NCBI RefSeq assembly: GCF_030864355.1
Contig: NC_083397.1
Span: 1,984,001 to 2,048,000 of the forward strand
DNA: 64,000 nucleotides
Reading direction: 5' to 3'
Source of the DNA: Cutaneotrichosporon cavernicola
Lineage: Eukaryota > Basidiomycota > Tremellomycetes > Trichosporonales > Trichosporonaceae
Shown here: piece after piece, positions 34,262 to 45,510 of the stretch
Layout: the number at the start of each line of letters is the position of its first letter
Numbering within the stretch: position 1 is the first letter of the stretch
Position numbers and translations under genes: made by a program
Notes under the pieces: generated by a model
What the model saw: the letters and a program-made list of their open reading frames with translations, nothing else
Told to the model about the DNA's origin: nothing
Database searches by the model: none

Positions 34262-36732
34262 ATGTTCGCCCTCCGCCTCGGGCGTCTGCGCCGAGCAGCG
34301 GCGCTCCGAGGCCAACCATCCCCCTACTTTTATCCCCTCTCCTACCCCCTCCCCCATCTCCTCTCCCATCCCCTCTCCAGGTCTCTGCACGCAACCCCGA
34401 TCGTGGCCAAGAAGGTCATCAAGCGTTCCTCCCTCACCCCGACGCAGCGCAAGGCCTTGGCCAAGCAGAGGCAGCTGGCAAAGGCAATTATTCAGGAGGA
34501 TGCTTCAGTATTAGACGGCTCTACGCTCGAGAAAATGCAGCCCAACCCGCCACCTGGCCGCCAGCCTGAGACCGGGCTCGACCTCGGTGACCTCGACCGC
34601 TTCAAGCCTTCCCGCATGCCAAAGCCGTTGACAGGCAAGGGTCTCCCAAACGACCGGTATGCGAAAAAGTATGCCGAGATCGAGCGGAACGTCAACTATG
34701 CCTTCCACCGTGGCCAGATCGCCAAGCTCGCAAGCCTCCTCCTGCTCAAGGTGCGCAAGAACGACGTCAAGACCGACCTTGTGCGTCGCGTCATGGCGAC
34801 GGCGTGGGGTTTCGAAGAACCCCTCGAGCCAGTCGAGAGCAACACGTACGAGCGCAGTAAGCCCTATCTTTTGTTTGTGCTGATTCAGCCATCGCATTGA
34901 ACAAATCGCAGCTGTTCTTGCTGCAGCGCAGCAAGGCCGTCGAAGAGTACCTCCGCTCGCTGACGGATGTACGTTTTGGCGTCGAGGCCGACGAGGCAGG
35001 CATGTTCAATGTCCGCGCTGAGGGTGCGCAGTCCGCAGTCGTTGCCCTCGAGAAGTACCTCCTCGACTTTGTGAAGGAGGCCGTATCGATCGAGTGGCCA
35101 GCGACCGCGATGGGCGGTCTCCAGCCCTCTCTTGGTGGGCTGTGGGCCATATCCACCGCCAGCGGAGCGCTTGTTGAGGCAGTGGGGTGGACGTCCTACC
35201 GCGCGGTAGGGAGCACGACCGAGGCCGTCGAGGCCGCTCGCGACATCATGCTCCGCGCCGGCGCACGGTTCAAGGCTGCCTCATTCACGCCTGCCCTCCG
35301 CGCAGTCCTTCCTCCACACGACCCCAGGTCTGAGGATCGTTTCGCCCTCATTCCTCACAGGCCAGCGCGACTCGCACCACTCCCGTGGTCAACTGAACTG
35401 GCGGTGGCCGAGCGACCCATGTTCCGGCTGTCCCGGGTTGTGGACGTGTCCGAGAGCGCGGGCTCGCGCGACTTGCGCCACCGCTCTGCTGAGATTGCCG
35501 ACGCGCGGGTCGTCCCTCTCGGAAAGGGAGAGGCGAGCAGTTTGTCGGCCGTTGTCGACGAGACCATCGCCAAGGCTTCATTGCCAGGTAACCCTGCCCG
35601 CTCCCTCTCCTTCCGCTTCGGCCACGTCCTGGCTCTCGGAGCAGCGGGAAAAGACGCCCTCAGCCCGCCAATCGAGGGAGTATGGTCGCTCGATGACCCG
35701 ATGTCGCCGTGGCTCAAGCTCTCGAACACGGTCTTTGGTCCCTCGAGCCCGCCAGCCCTCATCCGATTCCCGCCAGTCGGAGCTCCGCGCCGCTTCCGCC
35801 GAGTCACCTACACCGCGGATAGGATGCGGTATGAGGCGACGTACGCGTACCCGGTCCCGGCAGAGCCCGAGGTGGCCGAGAGCTCGCGCGAGACTCGTCC
35901 TTGGATCGTGGCGCTGGACAAGCAGCTCGCATTGGCAAGGGAGCAGGCGCTGGCACGCGAGCGCGGCGACGACGTGCCCTTTGACTTTGACGCGATCAAG
36001 AGCTTGATCGAGGAGGAGGTCAAGCCGGAACCCGTCCCGCTCGTCGTGACCGCGACTATGGGCCGCGAAGCAGTGCGCGACGTCATCTTTCCCGACCGCC
36101 CCATCGACGCGCGTATCGTGGCCGCTAGCTCACACGACTCGGTGGTACCTGAAGAATTGAACGCCTTCTTTGCGCGTGTTCATGAGAGCGCGGACCCTCA
36201 GATCGATCTGGCGGATACGGCTGGGTTACGGCGAGGCGTGGCGAGCGACAAGCCAGCCACAAAGTTGGATCCTGAAGAGGCGTACGAGGGATTCGAGAAG
36301 TCGGAGGATGAGCTCTTTGACGAGTGGGAGGAGTTGGAAACTGAGGAGGGGCTGGAGGCTGAGGCGCCGGTCGTGAAGCCAGTCGAGGCGGCCGAGGTTG
36401 TGCAGGACATCCTCCCACCCCGGAAAGTTGTTGTTGCGGGACACGAGTTCGGGCTCGAGGCCGACGAGGTGCTCGAGGTTGTCGAGTCGAGTATAGCTCT
36501 AGTTGCCCACGAGAGCGGGGACGAAGGGCAACACGCTTCCCTTCGTACCGTCGCGGCGGCAGACCTCACTGGACCGGGGGGAGTGTTGCGGTATGGCGAG
36601 GTGTATGCCGAGCAGCCGCCATCAACCGAGGAAGGAGAATCACCTGTCGACCCGGCAATCTGGCGCGAGCTCGCCAATGCTACGCGCGAGGTTGCGCCGA
36701 CTGTCAGCGGGACCAAGTTTGCATCCATCTAA
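34262..36732 (+). CDS. SLS1: Sls1-like mitochondrial protein
   Basis: 812 residues from exons 34262-34856 and 34889-36732, joined by a 32-nt intron (34857-34888, branch gctgat). The N terminus is a matrix-targeting sequence (MFALRLGRLRRAAALRG, then Pro/Ser/His-rich to about residue 45). Around residues 150-195 is the WGF element conserved in Sls1 (LVRRVMATAWGFEEPLE) preceded by Lys/Arg-rich helices; after the intron comes an Sls1-type RNA-binding-like segment (LFLLQRSKAVEEYLRSLT, then EADEAGMFNVRAEG). The second half is Glu-rich with a strongly acidic patch (about residues 670-710). Yeast Sls1 is an inner-membrane protein coupling mitochondrial mRNA to translation. Assignment rests on overall order and the motif, not on alignment. 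The targeting region is encoded by a near-pure pyrimidine run. Confidence 0.68.
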
Positions 36733-36968
36733 TCTGCATGTATCACATCTCATGGGTTTTAGTACAGGTCAGGTGGGTGCGGGTCCGGCCAGGTGTGGTC
36801 TGGGCTTATTATAGGAAACATGGGGTATGGCCATGGGATCGGGGTGGGTTGAGGGTGAGGCTCGGGCTTAGGCTGGGGCTTGGGTTTGGGTACGACGGGC
36901 GATATGGTCGCCTCTACGCCCACGCACACATCAAGCGCGAGGCGGTTCCGACTCCGCACCCGTGCGAG
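36733..36968. other. Convergent 3' region with G-rich strand
   Basis: Between the SLS1 and DCTN6 stop codons. From about 36840 to 36900 the plus strand has many closely spaced GGG runs, a potential G-quadruplex, lying in the 3' UTR overlap of the two convergent genes. Confidence 0.5.
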
Positions 36969-37739
36969 CTATCGTTGAGTCTGCACGCCCGGCGCCTCGT
37001 CGCGCGCCTTGTTGAACCTGGTATCAGCTCTCTCCTTCTGGAATACGCACTTGGGTAATATCTCGCGCAGGAAAGCCGTAGCATTAACGCGCACCTCCTT
37101 CTCCGGCCCCTCTCCACTACCATCCCAAGTCCTAGCCTCACTCGCCGAACCATATATAACAGTGCGGGACGGCATCCCCCCCTCCACGGCCTTATGATTT
37201 GGGCCAACACTAGTCCCTGCCCCAACAGTACAAGAGTCGCCAACTCGTACGCCGAGACATCGACTCCTCGGGGCAAACGTACACCACTCGCCCACAGCCC
37301 GACTGCCCTCGGGAGAATCGGGGACAAGATCGACGACTGCGCCGACCATGACTACTGTTCCGGAACCGATTGTCGCGCGGCCTGGCCCACGGAAAAGGAC
37401 TTCTGCCATTTCTTCAATGACCACGCCGTCGCCTAGGAATATGGACGCGCCGGCGGCCGCGATCACAGTTGCTTTCGGGTGGATTACGCAGCCGGTGCCC
37501 AGGCTCAGCGTGCCGTCGAGGCGGGATTCCGAGGCGACAAAGGTTTCGGGGCCGGCGCGGAGGACGAGGCGGCGTTTGGTGGGTGAGCGGCGGGGGGAGG
37601 CCGTGGAGGAGGGAGGAAGGGAGGAGGAGGGAGGCGATGAAGAGTAAGGTGAGAAGGCGAAGGGTGCGCGTGGAGCGCGCGGTGACGCTGACGCGTCTGG
37701 CGGAAGCGGAAGCGGCGACGGAGCTGGAGCTTGTGACAT
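36969..37739 (-). CDS. DCTN6: Dynactin subunit 6 (p27), left-handed beta-helix protein
   Basis: Pointed-end subunit of dynactin, the dynein activator moving cargo on microtubules. Single exon of 256 residues from ATG 37739. The first ~55 residues are Pro/Ser/Ala-rich and variable; the rest is a hexapeptide-repeat beta-helix: RLDGTLSLGTGCVIHPKATV, then GDGVVIEEMAEVLFRGPG, TIGSGTVVMVGAVVDL, CLGVRVGDSCTVGAGTSVGP and SRTVIYGSASEARTW, the last matching the ENTVIYG block of dynactin p27. The ending (ATAFLREILPKCVFQKE) also matches the family helix. Divergent from TRAPPC2L with 157 bp between the start codons. Confidence 0.88.
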   Translation of the reverse strand: MSQAPAPSPLPLPPDASASPRAPRAPFAFSPYSSSPPSSSLPPSSTASPRRSPTKRRLVLRAGPETFVASESRLDGTLSLGTGCVIHPKATVIAAAGASIFLGDGVVIEEMAEVLFRGPGRATIGSGTVVMVGAVVDLVPDSPEGSRAVGEWCTFAPRSRCLGVRVGDSCTVGAGTSVGPNHKAVEGGMPSRTVIYGSASEARTWDGSGEGPEKEVRVNATAFLREILPKCVFQKERADTRFNKARDEAPGVQTQR

Positions 37740-37896
37740 TGCGTTAGGTGAGATGGGAGATGGGGGAAGCAATGTAGCAATGTGTTGTTGATGGTCGTGG
37801 AAGACGCACGACCTCCACCGGAACCAGTGCCACGTGTCTGTGACGAGGTTCGAGGTCAAGTTGGACTTGGACGCGTTGGACCTTGTTGCATCGACC
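37740..37896. promoter_or_regulatory. Bidirectional promoter, DCTN6 / TRAPPC2L
   Basis: Only 157 bp separate the ATG of DCTN6 (minus, 37739) and of TRAPPC2L (plus, 37897), so the two trafficking genes must share a promoter. It contains a cacgtg E-box-like hexamer near 37830; no TATA box is obvious. Confidence 0.55.
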
Positions 37897-38648
37897 ATGT
37901 CGGCGTCTGGATCCACCCAGGCCGTGCCGCTACACCTCACGTCACTGGCCATTCTCGCGCCAAACAATTCCCCGCTATACGTTCACTCGTTCACGGGGAA
38001 GGATGACGAGTTGCGCGCATACCACCTCGCGCATGGGGCCGTCGACGTGATCGAGGAGCGGAGTGGGTTTAACACTGAGATGGTCTGACAACAGTCGTCA
38101 TGACCTCGTCACCAAACCGGCCGGCCGACTCTTATCTTGGCCTCCTGTTCTGCATGGAGGACATGGCTTTGTGAGTATCTTCCAGCTTCTCCTTCTCCTC
38201 GTGCTCCCACTTCCCTTCCCCACCCTCTTCTCCCTGCCTTCCCTTCCCCAACCCCCCACCCACCCCTCCCTCCACTAACCCCAGCTACGGCTTCCAAACC
38301 CCAACCAAACTCCGCATGGTCCTCAGCGTAGGCCTAGTCGACGCAGCCATAAAGGACAGCGACATCGTTGCCATCTTCCGCGCCGTACACCAACTCCTCC
38401 TGCGGGCCATGAACAACCCGTTCCTAAGCCTGCCGGCCAGCTTCACCGCCAAGCCCGCTCCACCAGAGGAGGGCACGACACAAGAGAACGGGGTAGAGGC
38501 GGCCCGACCTCGCAACGAGCCCGTGCCGAACGACAGCATGTTCCGGTACGGGCCGGAGGACCTCAAGGCTGACTGGCTGGCTCGGAGTGGCGTGTTCACC
38601 CGCGGGATTGACAAGCTGGGCTCGCTCTTAGCGGGTCCTAAGTCGTGA
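37897..38648 (+). CDS. TRAPPC2L: TRAPP subunit 2-like (sedlin-related, Tca17/TRAPPC2L)
   Basis: Small longin-fold subunit of the TRAPP vesicle-tethering complexes at the ER-Golgi/Golgi, 201 residues. Exons 37897-38062, 38095-38170 and 38285-38648; introns of 32 and 114 nt. The N-terminal strand and first helix read LTSLAILAPNNSPLYVHSF and YHLAHGAVDVIEER; the second exon gives DSYLGLLFCMEDMAF, then YGFQTPTKLRMVLSV, corresponding to the YGYVTNSKVKFVMVV block of human TRAPPC2L, and AIFRAVHQLLLRAMNNPFLS. The C-terminal ~70 residues are a less conserved, Pro/Glu-rich extension. The ATG at 37897 is preferred; upstream in-frame codons lack an ATG. Intron 2 is a pure pyrimidine-rich tract. Confidence 0.88.
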
Positions 38649-39201
38649 GATGTGTGGGGACAGGGCTGAGGTAGACGCAGCTGGTAGACAAGAGCGAGTC
38701 GGAGGAGGCTGGGAAAGGGCAGGTAAGAGTGGTCGGAAGACTGGGCAAGAGCGGCAAGAGCGCTAGAGGACGCTGAGAGCTTGAGCGGCAGTGGGAGGCA
38801 AGGAAGGAGGCGATAGAGGCCTTAGATTGTGAGTCAGCTATTGCATACGTCGTCAGCTGACCCCAGATATGCCTATGTACATTGGATTCAACAACGGTCC
38901 TGCTTGAGTGTTCGCTGGCTTGGCACCTCTGACGGGAGCTGGATGCGGCCTACATTTCTGTAAGTCCCACTCTTGCAAGCTTTCGTGGCCATTGCTCAAG
39001 CTGACACCAGACAACCCGTGCTGGACAACCACTCACCGCGGTCCTGGCCACGGCGGTGCCGAGCCATCCTCCACCTCGCGCCGCCACGGCCCGCAGCCCA
39101 TGCAGGTTGCATGCAGACCCAGAACGGAGCCCTTCATTGACACGACGTCCAGAGTTGTGGACTAGTGACAGATACGGGGCAGACATGCCATACAGAATGC
39201 A
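38649..39201. other. Convergent 3' region, no gene
   Basis: Downstream of TRAPPC2L (plus) and AIM22 (minus). Purine-rich repeats such as gagcggcaagagcg occur around 38700-38800. No supported coding frame. Confidence 0.4.
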
Positions 39202-40473
39202 TCACATCGATCCCCGGAGCCACAGCAGCACCTCCCATGCGAGGTCAGGCGGCACAGAGTGGCCAAGGATGTTTTCGACACCCTCGAGGTTCTCATACCT
39301 CAAACCCCTCAACGCGAGCGAGATATGCTCGAGCGCGTCCTGCGCCGCGTCGTCCGCGGCGCTCTCGTGCTTGTCAAGCTCGATAGTGCACTCGGTAATG
39401 AGGGCGTGCCGACTCGCAATGTGAGCCGTGAGCTTTCCAGCGCTAACTTGGCCATGGATGATGTTGGTGAACTCGGGCGTCTGGCCATACTGCCATTCCC
39501 ATGACTGTCGTCAGTCCTCCTCTGCGAGAAACATACCTTCATATCTGCCATCCCCTCTGCGACCTGCGGCAACTCGACGTCCTCCTCATGCACGTCGTAC
39601 TCGCTCACGTCACCGGGGTACCTCGCGCAGAACTCGTCCCGAACAGCGCGCACAAAGTCGTCATGGGTGATCTCCTTCTCGCCCGCGCGGTAAGCATTAA
39701 TGGTACTAACGGGCGCGCGGTGCGACGCAATCCCTTTAGTTTCCATCTTGGGATTGGATGAACGGAGCGCGGCGCCGAGGTGCTCTACATCGGAAGAAAT
39801 CAACATTGTGCCGTGGTGGTAAGCGCGCTGCGAGATGATCTTGTACGCCGATCCCGAGACCTGATATCAGTCTCTCTTTTGGGCGTGGTGGTGGAGTGGT
39901 TTACCTTGAGCTCGCCCTCCTTGGTGCCGTCGGGACGGAGGACGACGTCGTTCCGCTCATTAACCGTACAGCTCGGGACGTCCAGCCGTTCCCTAACAGC
40001 TCTGGACACGAGTTCCGCCCCTCCATTTCGGGTAAACAGCGCTCGGGGGGTGATGACGCTGAAGTTTGTATTCCCCAGGTCCTATCATCAGTCCCATTTC
40101 ATTTCGACATACGTGGTAGACTGTTCCGCCCCCGCTGCGTCGGCGGACGAGGGGCAGATCGATTTCGCGGAGGTATCGCGGTGTCGTCTCCTTCCATGGG
40201 TTCTGGTTACGTCCGATTACGACGCATGGTATATTCCGATACACGAAGAGGATGGGTTGGGTCACGGGGGTGTACCGCAAAAGCCAGTCCTCGTAGGAGA
40301 GGTTGAACCACGGATCGGTGGAGTGGGAGACGTAGCATGCGGGCTTGGGTCAGCTAGCTCACAAAACGGCGTACCGGTCCAAGAGTGATCTCCTCGGCGC
40401 GAGGCCGGGTCGCGGAGAATGCGCGCGCGCTTAACGGTACAATGCGGGGCGCACGCCGCGCGAGAGACAGCAT
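39202..40473 (-). CDS. AIM22: Mitochondrial lipoate-protein ligase (LplA type)
   Basis: Attaches lipoate to the E2 and GcvH-type proteins of mitochondrial oxoacid dehydrogenases. Five exons (40473-40375, 40343-40113, 40081-39905, 39860-39537, 39504-39202) with introns of 31, 31, 44 and 32 nt give exactly 377 residues. The N terminus is Arg/Ser/Ala-rich (MLSLARRAPRIVPLSARAFS), a mitochondrial presequence. LplA motifs follow: STDPWFNLSYEDWLL, FVYRNIPCVVIGRNQNPWKE, the lipoate/AMP-binding RRRSGGGTVYHDLGN, VNERNDVV, the catalytic-type KVSGSAYKI (Lys), YHHGTMLIS, and SWEWQYGQTPEFTN in the C-terminal domain. All core residues are present. The ancestral C-terminal domain is retained, so it should form the full bacterial-type ligase rather than the truncated LIPT1 kind. 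Confidence 0.93.
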
Positions 40474-40834
40474 CGAAAGATGGAAAGAAGATGGGCATCG
40501 GTGTCGAACATGTCGGCCTCCACTTTCCACTTGGTGGAGGGCGGAACTAATCTCTAGCTGGATTTCATAACTCTGTGCTACTATTGACTTGTTTACCGTG
40601 CTTTCCATGTCACAATTCGCGTTTCTGGGTGGTAGGTGAGCTGGGAATGTCCCCGAAGCTTTCTGGCGTACTTTTCCGCGTTATTCTATGCATGGTAGAT
40701 GCGGAGATGGAAGATTCTGTGTAAATATGCAGACCATGAATCAGGCACGCGTCATGACGGAAGCAAAACGACGCGTCTGGGTTTGTTGTGATCCAATGCT
40801 GCACGGTCCACTCAACCATCCACTTCACTTTACC
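40474..40834. promoter_or_regulatory. Divergent promoter region, AIM22 and DPB11
   Basis: 361 bp between divergent starts. Locally AT-richer than the genes (around 40560-40680). No coding frame is supported. An ATG at 40736 is in frame with DPB11 and could extend it, but its sequence lacks family resemblance. Confidence 0.4.
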
Positions 40835-43456
40835 ATGAACCGCCGCGGCCACATGTCGAGCAAGGTCGTCGGTGTCAAGATCCGACCCAATACACGGCGA
40901 CACAGCGCATTGCCATTAGATGGGGAGGAGATCGTGCAGCGCGCGTGGGACGAGACGCACGAGGATGAGGGTGAGTGGAGAATTGGTGGAGACACTCCAC
41001 CCAACCCCCCAGCTTGGCGATGCTGGGCCAGCTGACACCCAGGCGACGCTCCCCTCGACGGTACGGACCGCCCGTGGAGCAGCATTACTATCACGTTTAC
41101 CGGCGTCGAGGACAAGGTCGGGCTCAGTGAGATTGTGCGCAAGCTTGGGGGGAGCATTGAGAGTGCTCTCACAGTCAGCACTACACATGTTGTAGCGCCG
41201 GGCTTTGGTAGCCCCAAGTACCTCGTGAGTTTGCGCGCCAGCACCCCTCGCCCCATACCTTCCCCCCACCGAATCGCCACTTAGTCTCGCGCCCACTGAC
41301 AAACAGTACGCAATAGAACACGCCCTACCCGTCCTGTCACCCAGCTGGATCAACGATGCGTACCAGCGCTGGCTCACAGGGGAGAAACTTGATGTACCTG
41401 CGGTGAACTAGCTCCTTGAAGCTTTGCTGACGACAGAGCGTCGAAGCACACCGATTGCAGCCCTTCATAGGACTCAAGATTGCGATTTCGGGCATCGATC
41501 AGCTGGACCGCCGCAAGAAGATTATACAGCTGATCAAGGATAACGGAGGGATTTACAGCAAGGACCTGGACCGCTCATGCACGCACCTGGTTAGCGCGCA
41601 CAACGCTCTCGACAAGAGCAAACAGAGCGAGAAGATCAAGTGGGCGCTCAAGGAGCAGGGTGACCGCGACGCGGGCAGGCGACGGGGCAGACGCTACGCC
41701 GAAGAGGACCAGGCCATCGTCTACGAGGAGTGGCTATGGGACTGCGTGGCGTACCGTGGTCGCTGGCTCGAGAAGGACTACGACGCGCGCAAACCGCGCG
41801 GGACGGGCAAGGTCACGGCCGAGGAGGTGCTTGATGAAAGCGTGTACGAGCGGCTGCGGCCCGCGCCGCCACCGCCTATCGACGAGGACCTCCCCCTGGT
41901 TGTCCGCAAGCGCAAACGCGGGAGCCGGGACAGCCTGGTCGGCGAGCTGTTATCGGCATCGAACATACCTACGCCGGAGGTGCAGGCGCCGGAGACGGCC
42001 GACATCCCTGTCGATATGAATCCCGACGTCGTAATGGAAGAGGCGCTGCCGAGCCGCGCGGGGGACGTCTTCGAGCGCAAAGAGTCGCGCTTGCATGCGT
42101 CACGGACCGGCTCATTCGCTGCCGCACCGTCACGGGCCGTCCCTCCAGTGCCAGCCAAGGTATCGGAGAAGAAGCTGTTCGCGGGGTTACGCTTCAGCCA
42201 CACCATTGAGGCCGCCGAGGTGCTGGAGAAGGCGGTCCAGTCGAGAAGCGGGTCGTGGGTGTCGGAGGCTGACCGGTTGGAAGGCGCTCAGGTGGACTAC
42301 GTGATCATCAGATTGTGAGTGGCGGGTTGACGGGGATGTGAGGCATCGGGAGGCGGGATGATGAACCTGACGCTGACCGCAGGGGAACATTTGCGCCTGA
42401 GCTTCCGACGAACGGGCCTCAACCGGCGGTTGTCACCGAGTGCTGGGTCGAAGCGTGCATCTACGAGAAGGCGTTGTTACCGCCAGAACAGAACGTCATC
42501 TTCCGACCACTCCCGTTCGCCACCCCGCTTGTCGGCGCGGACGCTATCGTCGCGCATGTTTCAGGCTTCCCAACCGACCAGGCAGTGTATCTTCGGCGGA
42601 TGCTCAAGGCTGCAGGTGAGTCGCGTCCTCGTTTGCCCCGCTGTCACCCGTGATGAAAGGATCCTTGTCCGCTGATCCGACCCTAGTTGCAGCTGACACC
42701 AGGCGTCGAGGTCAGCAAAGTCTTGGCCAGGGGCAAGATTACGCATGTGGTCCTTGCCACTCCCGAAGGGAAGAAGTTTGAGTCAGCAAAGCAGTGGGGC
42801 CTGCCCATTGTCAATTCATCATGGGTGTGGGCGATGGCCCAAGAGGGTCGCATCGACGCTGTCGAGCAGCACGCGCTCGGCGCGGAAGGTGGGGGCATGA
42901 CGCGCGAGGTTATGTCTCGCAAGATTGCCGAACCGGGTTCGACGTCTAGTGAAGAACTAGTCTCAACGGCGGCGCACTTTGTGACACCACCGGGATCGGG
43001 GAGACAAGCGCCGCTGTCCGCCGCAGAGAGGATAATGAACGATGCAATGCGGAGCCCAAGCCGAGGCCGCTCGAATCCGCCCTCTCACGCGGCATCGCCC
43101 GCATCCAAGCCGATCGCAACGCCAGTCGATGACGACGTCACAGCGCAACTCCGCCGCCTGGCCGAGGGTGAGGTCGCGCCTCGCGCTGTACTGGTAAGTG
43201 CCATCGTGGCCATTGCTGACGACAGCCAACACGCCGTTCCCTACCATCCCGGTCCACCATCTCTGGCGGCTTCGGGCCCTCAACCTCTGCGTCGCCTGTT
43301 GCCGACCGAGGCCTCGAGGCGCACGCAGCCCCAATGCAGAGAATAGAGGACGAGTCGATGCGTGTGACGTACGCGGACCCAGCTTCGGAGAAGGAGAAGC
43401 GCAAGCTTATGGATGCGGTACTACGAGGCGCGGATGGCAAGCGGCGGCGGATGTAG
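40835..43456 (+). CDS. DPB11: Multi-BRCT replication/checkpoint protein (Dpb11/Rad4/TopBP1)
   Basis: Scaffold that binds phosphorylated Sld2/Sld3 and 9-1-1 through BRCT pairs to fire origins and activate Mec1/ATR. Seven exons with introns at 40971-41042, 41225-41306, 41394-41436, 42315-42382, 42616-42702 and 43194-43225 give exactly 745 residues. BRCT1 starts SSITITFTGVEDKVGLSEIV and ends with VLSPSWINDAY; BRCT2 follows (LQPFIGLKIAISGIDQ ... CTHLVSAHNA ... VYEEWLWDCV). After a ~130-residue linker come BRCT3 (KKLFAGLRFSHTIEAAEVLE ... VVTECWVEACIYE) and BRCT4 (GADAIVAHVSGFPTDQA ... ITHVVLATPEGKKF ... IVNSSWVWAMAQEG). The C terminus is disordered and ends in a basic patch (DGKRRRM) after a conserved-looking MRVTYADPASEKEKRKLMD. 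Four BRCTs in two pairs matches Dpb11/Rad4. An alternative start is ATG 40853. Confidence 0.9.
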
Positions 43457-43933
43457 CGAGTAGCCCGAAGGGAGTTGTAGAACAACCTGTCGATGCTGCC
43501 ACTGGCGATGCATGCAATAGCCTAATCGCGCGAACGAGAAGCATCTTGACGGCATCAGCACGTGTTGTTGTCAAAGAGCATTTACCTTACCTTGCCAAGG
43601 GGTAGGTAGGATCTGGATCTGGCCATTTGGGTGAGTCAGACCCTCCGGAATGCGCCAACGCCATGGCGTCATCAGTGCTACAGTACTACAGACAGACAGT
43701 ACAATAGGGCAATCGGCGTCATCCCTAACCAGAAGAGCCGGCTTAATTCGGGTCTCTGTCCCTCTGTTGCTGGGCCCAACTTGACAGCGCTCACCGTACA
43801 AAGCCCACGCACGTACAATACCGCACCCATGACAGCGCCACGTCACGATTGAATGTGATGCGATGCAAGATGCAAGCCAAATCAAGTTGTGCGCGTGTTC
43901 CAGGTATGTTGTCGGCTATGCTTGCAGCTCTCC

Positions 43934-43960
43934 GGAGACGGAGACGGAGACGGAGACGGA
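43934..43960. repeat. ggagac hexamer repeat, four units
   Basis: Four exact copies of ggagac from 43934 to 43957 plus a partial fifth. Simple-sequence repeat in non-coding DNA. Confidence 0.9.
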
Positions 43961-44654
43961 ATGCACAGGATTAACAAGTGAGACAAACAGGAAACGTGCG
44001 TGTGAAAGCGGGGCCAGCGACGTACTCCGAGGTCGGAAGACTGGGTTGAAAGTCAGTCACCAATCTGAGGGATCAGAGTCGGAGGGACTTGGGCGCTGAC
44101 GGTTGAGGTGACCCTGACTTGTGACTTGGACTTGGCAACAAACTCGCCGGCGGTAATGGCTAATCGCGGGCCAGCGGTCAATGTTCGCCGCTTGAAAACT
44201 TGAATGTTCAGCACGAGCACACCGAGCAGACAGAGACAGAGCCCAGCCATGTCCAGGACAAGACAAGAGAAGATCAGAGGCAGACAATAGGACAGATCAA
44301 CATCAGAAGCATGGCCGGCTGGGCGGCTGGGCGGCCAGACCTCCGACTGTGCATGAAATTCTTCCTCGAATCCTCACGCTGTGCCTCGGCTCTGGCATGC
44401 AGACGCGCGTGGTCGAGCGTTACTTTTGATGACGCAGAATTGTCTTGTCGGCCAAAGTTGGCATCCGGTTTGGGCTGTGATTCCCACGCTTTTTTACGCC
44501 AACTCAATGTGGCCCCTTCTTGTCAACTTGGCATCCGCGTCTCTCAATCTCATATCTCAGCTCTCAGGGGGGCGTCCAACTCGGATCATACCTACCTACC
44601 CGTTGTGCTGGCATCACCGCCTCGCAATTAATCCAACTAATGCAACAATGCATA

Positions 44655-44682
44655 CCAGATGCCAGATGCCAGATGCCAGATG
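44655..44682. repeat. ccagatg heptamer repeat, four units
   Basis: Four exact head-to-tail copies of ccagatg, in the upstream region of the perilipin-like gene. Confidence 0.9.
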
Positions 44683-45510
44683 CTTCTCGCTGGTTGTACA
44701 GGATAGTAGTGGCTCGTGGTCAACAGTCAACGTGCCGTGCCTGATTGACGTGGTATTCCCTGAGTATGATGAAACCCTAGATAGGGATAGGGATTTTGCT
44801 CAAGAATCTGGCCGGGGCGCCGAATTGTCATGTCACCTTTTGTCGCGGGGGGCGCGTCGTAGCGGGGGGTGGGATGACCGGGCGGAGAGGGCACGGGGGG
44901 CACGGGGATGACTGAGCGTGTGCAGAGCGTTTACAGACCGTTTACACAACATGAATAACTTGGCCACTGGATAAAAGCTCGAGCGACCTCTCTTCACCAT
45001 CACATCAGGCCAACAACAGTGAGTTCTACGTTCTACGTTATACGCCCCCTTCCTCTCCTCCCCCTCCCGCTCAGCCGTCAAACTATCGCGTGCAAAGTGT
45101 TAGGCAGGAACACCCGATTTAGCGCGAGCACGTTTCCAGTTCCCACCAATTCCCACCCACAAGGGCATTAGCTGCAAAGCCGGCAAGCAGGCAACACCCA
45201 CGCCTCTCCCACGCCCATTCCCATCTGCCGTCCGCCCAACCGCAGCCGCGGTCAGTACTGGGCACTCGGCACGGCCGCCACGTCACGGCTGCTGGGTACT
45301 CGCTACTGGGTACTGGGTATGCCGGGCAATGCACGCTTCAGGGAAATCGAGCTCTGGCGATATGCCTGTTGCGCTTTTGCCACCAACCTGGCTTGCATCT
45401 ATATCTACCTTCCTTGCACTCAAAAGTCACATCAACACTTTACTAACACCCATCTAGCACTTTACATCTACACTTTCTCCCATCAAAACACAAACACAAT
45501 CACAATCACA

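Larger units (their letters stand above)
43457..45510. promoter_or_regulatory. 2-kb upstream region of the perilipin-like gene
   Basis: No supported gene. The stretch contains simple tandem repeats (43934-43957 and 44655-44682), a gataaaag TATA-like element near 44971 followed by a gtgagt string at 45019 that could begin a leader intron, a pyrimidine run at 45045-45070, and a second TATA-like sequence (ctatatct, about 45399-45406) about 105 bp upstream of the ATG. Long, complex upstream DNA fits a highly regulated gene. Confidence 0.4.

Noticed and set aside
36969..37967. N-terminal extension of DCTN6 to 37967
   Set aside because: The extra codons overlap TRAPPC2L exon 1 in antisense and lack family resemblance; ATG 37739 is the natural start.
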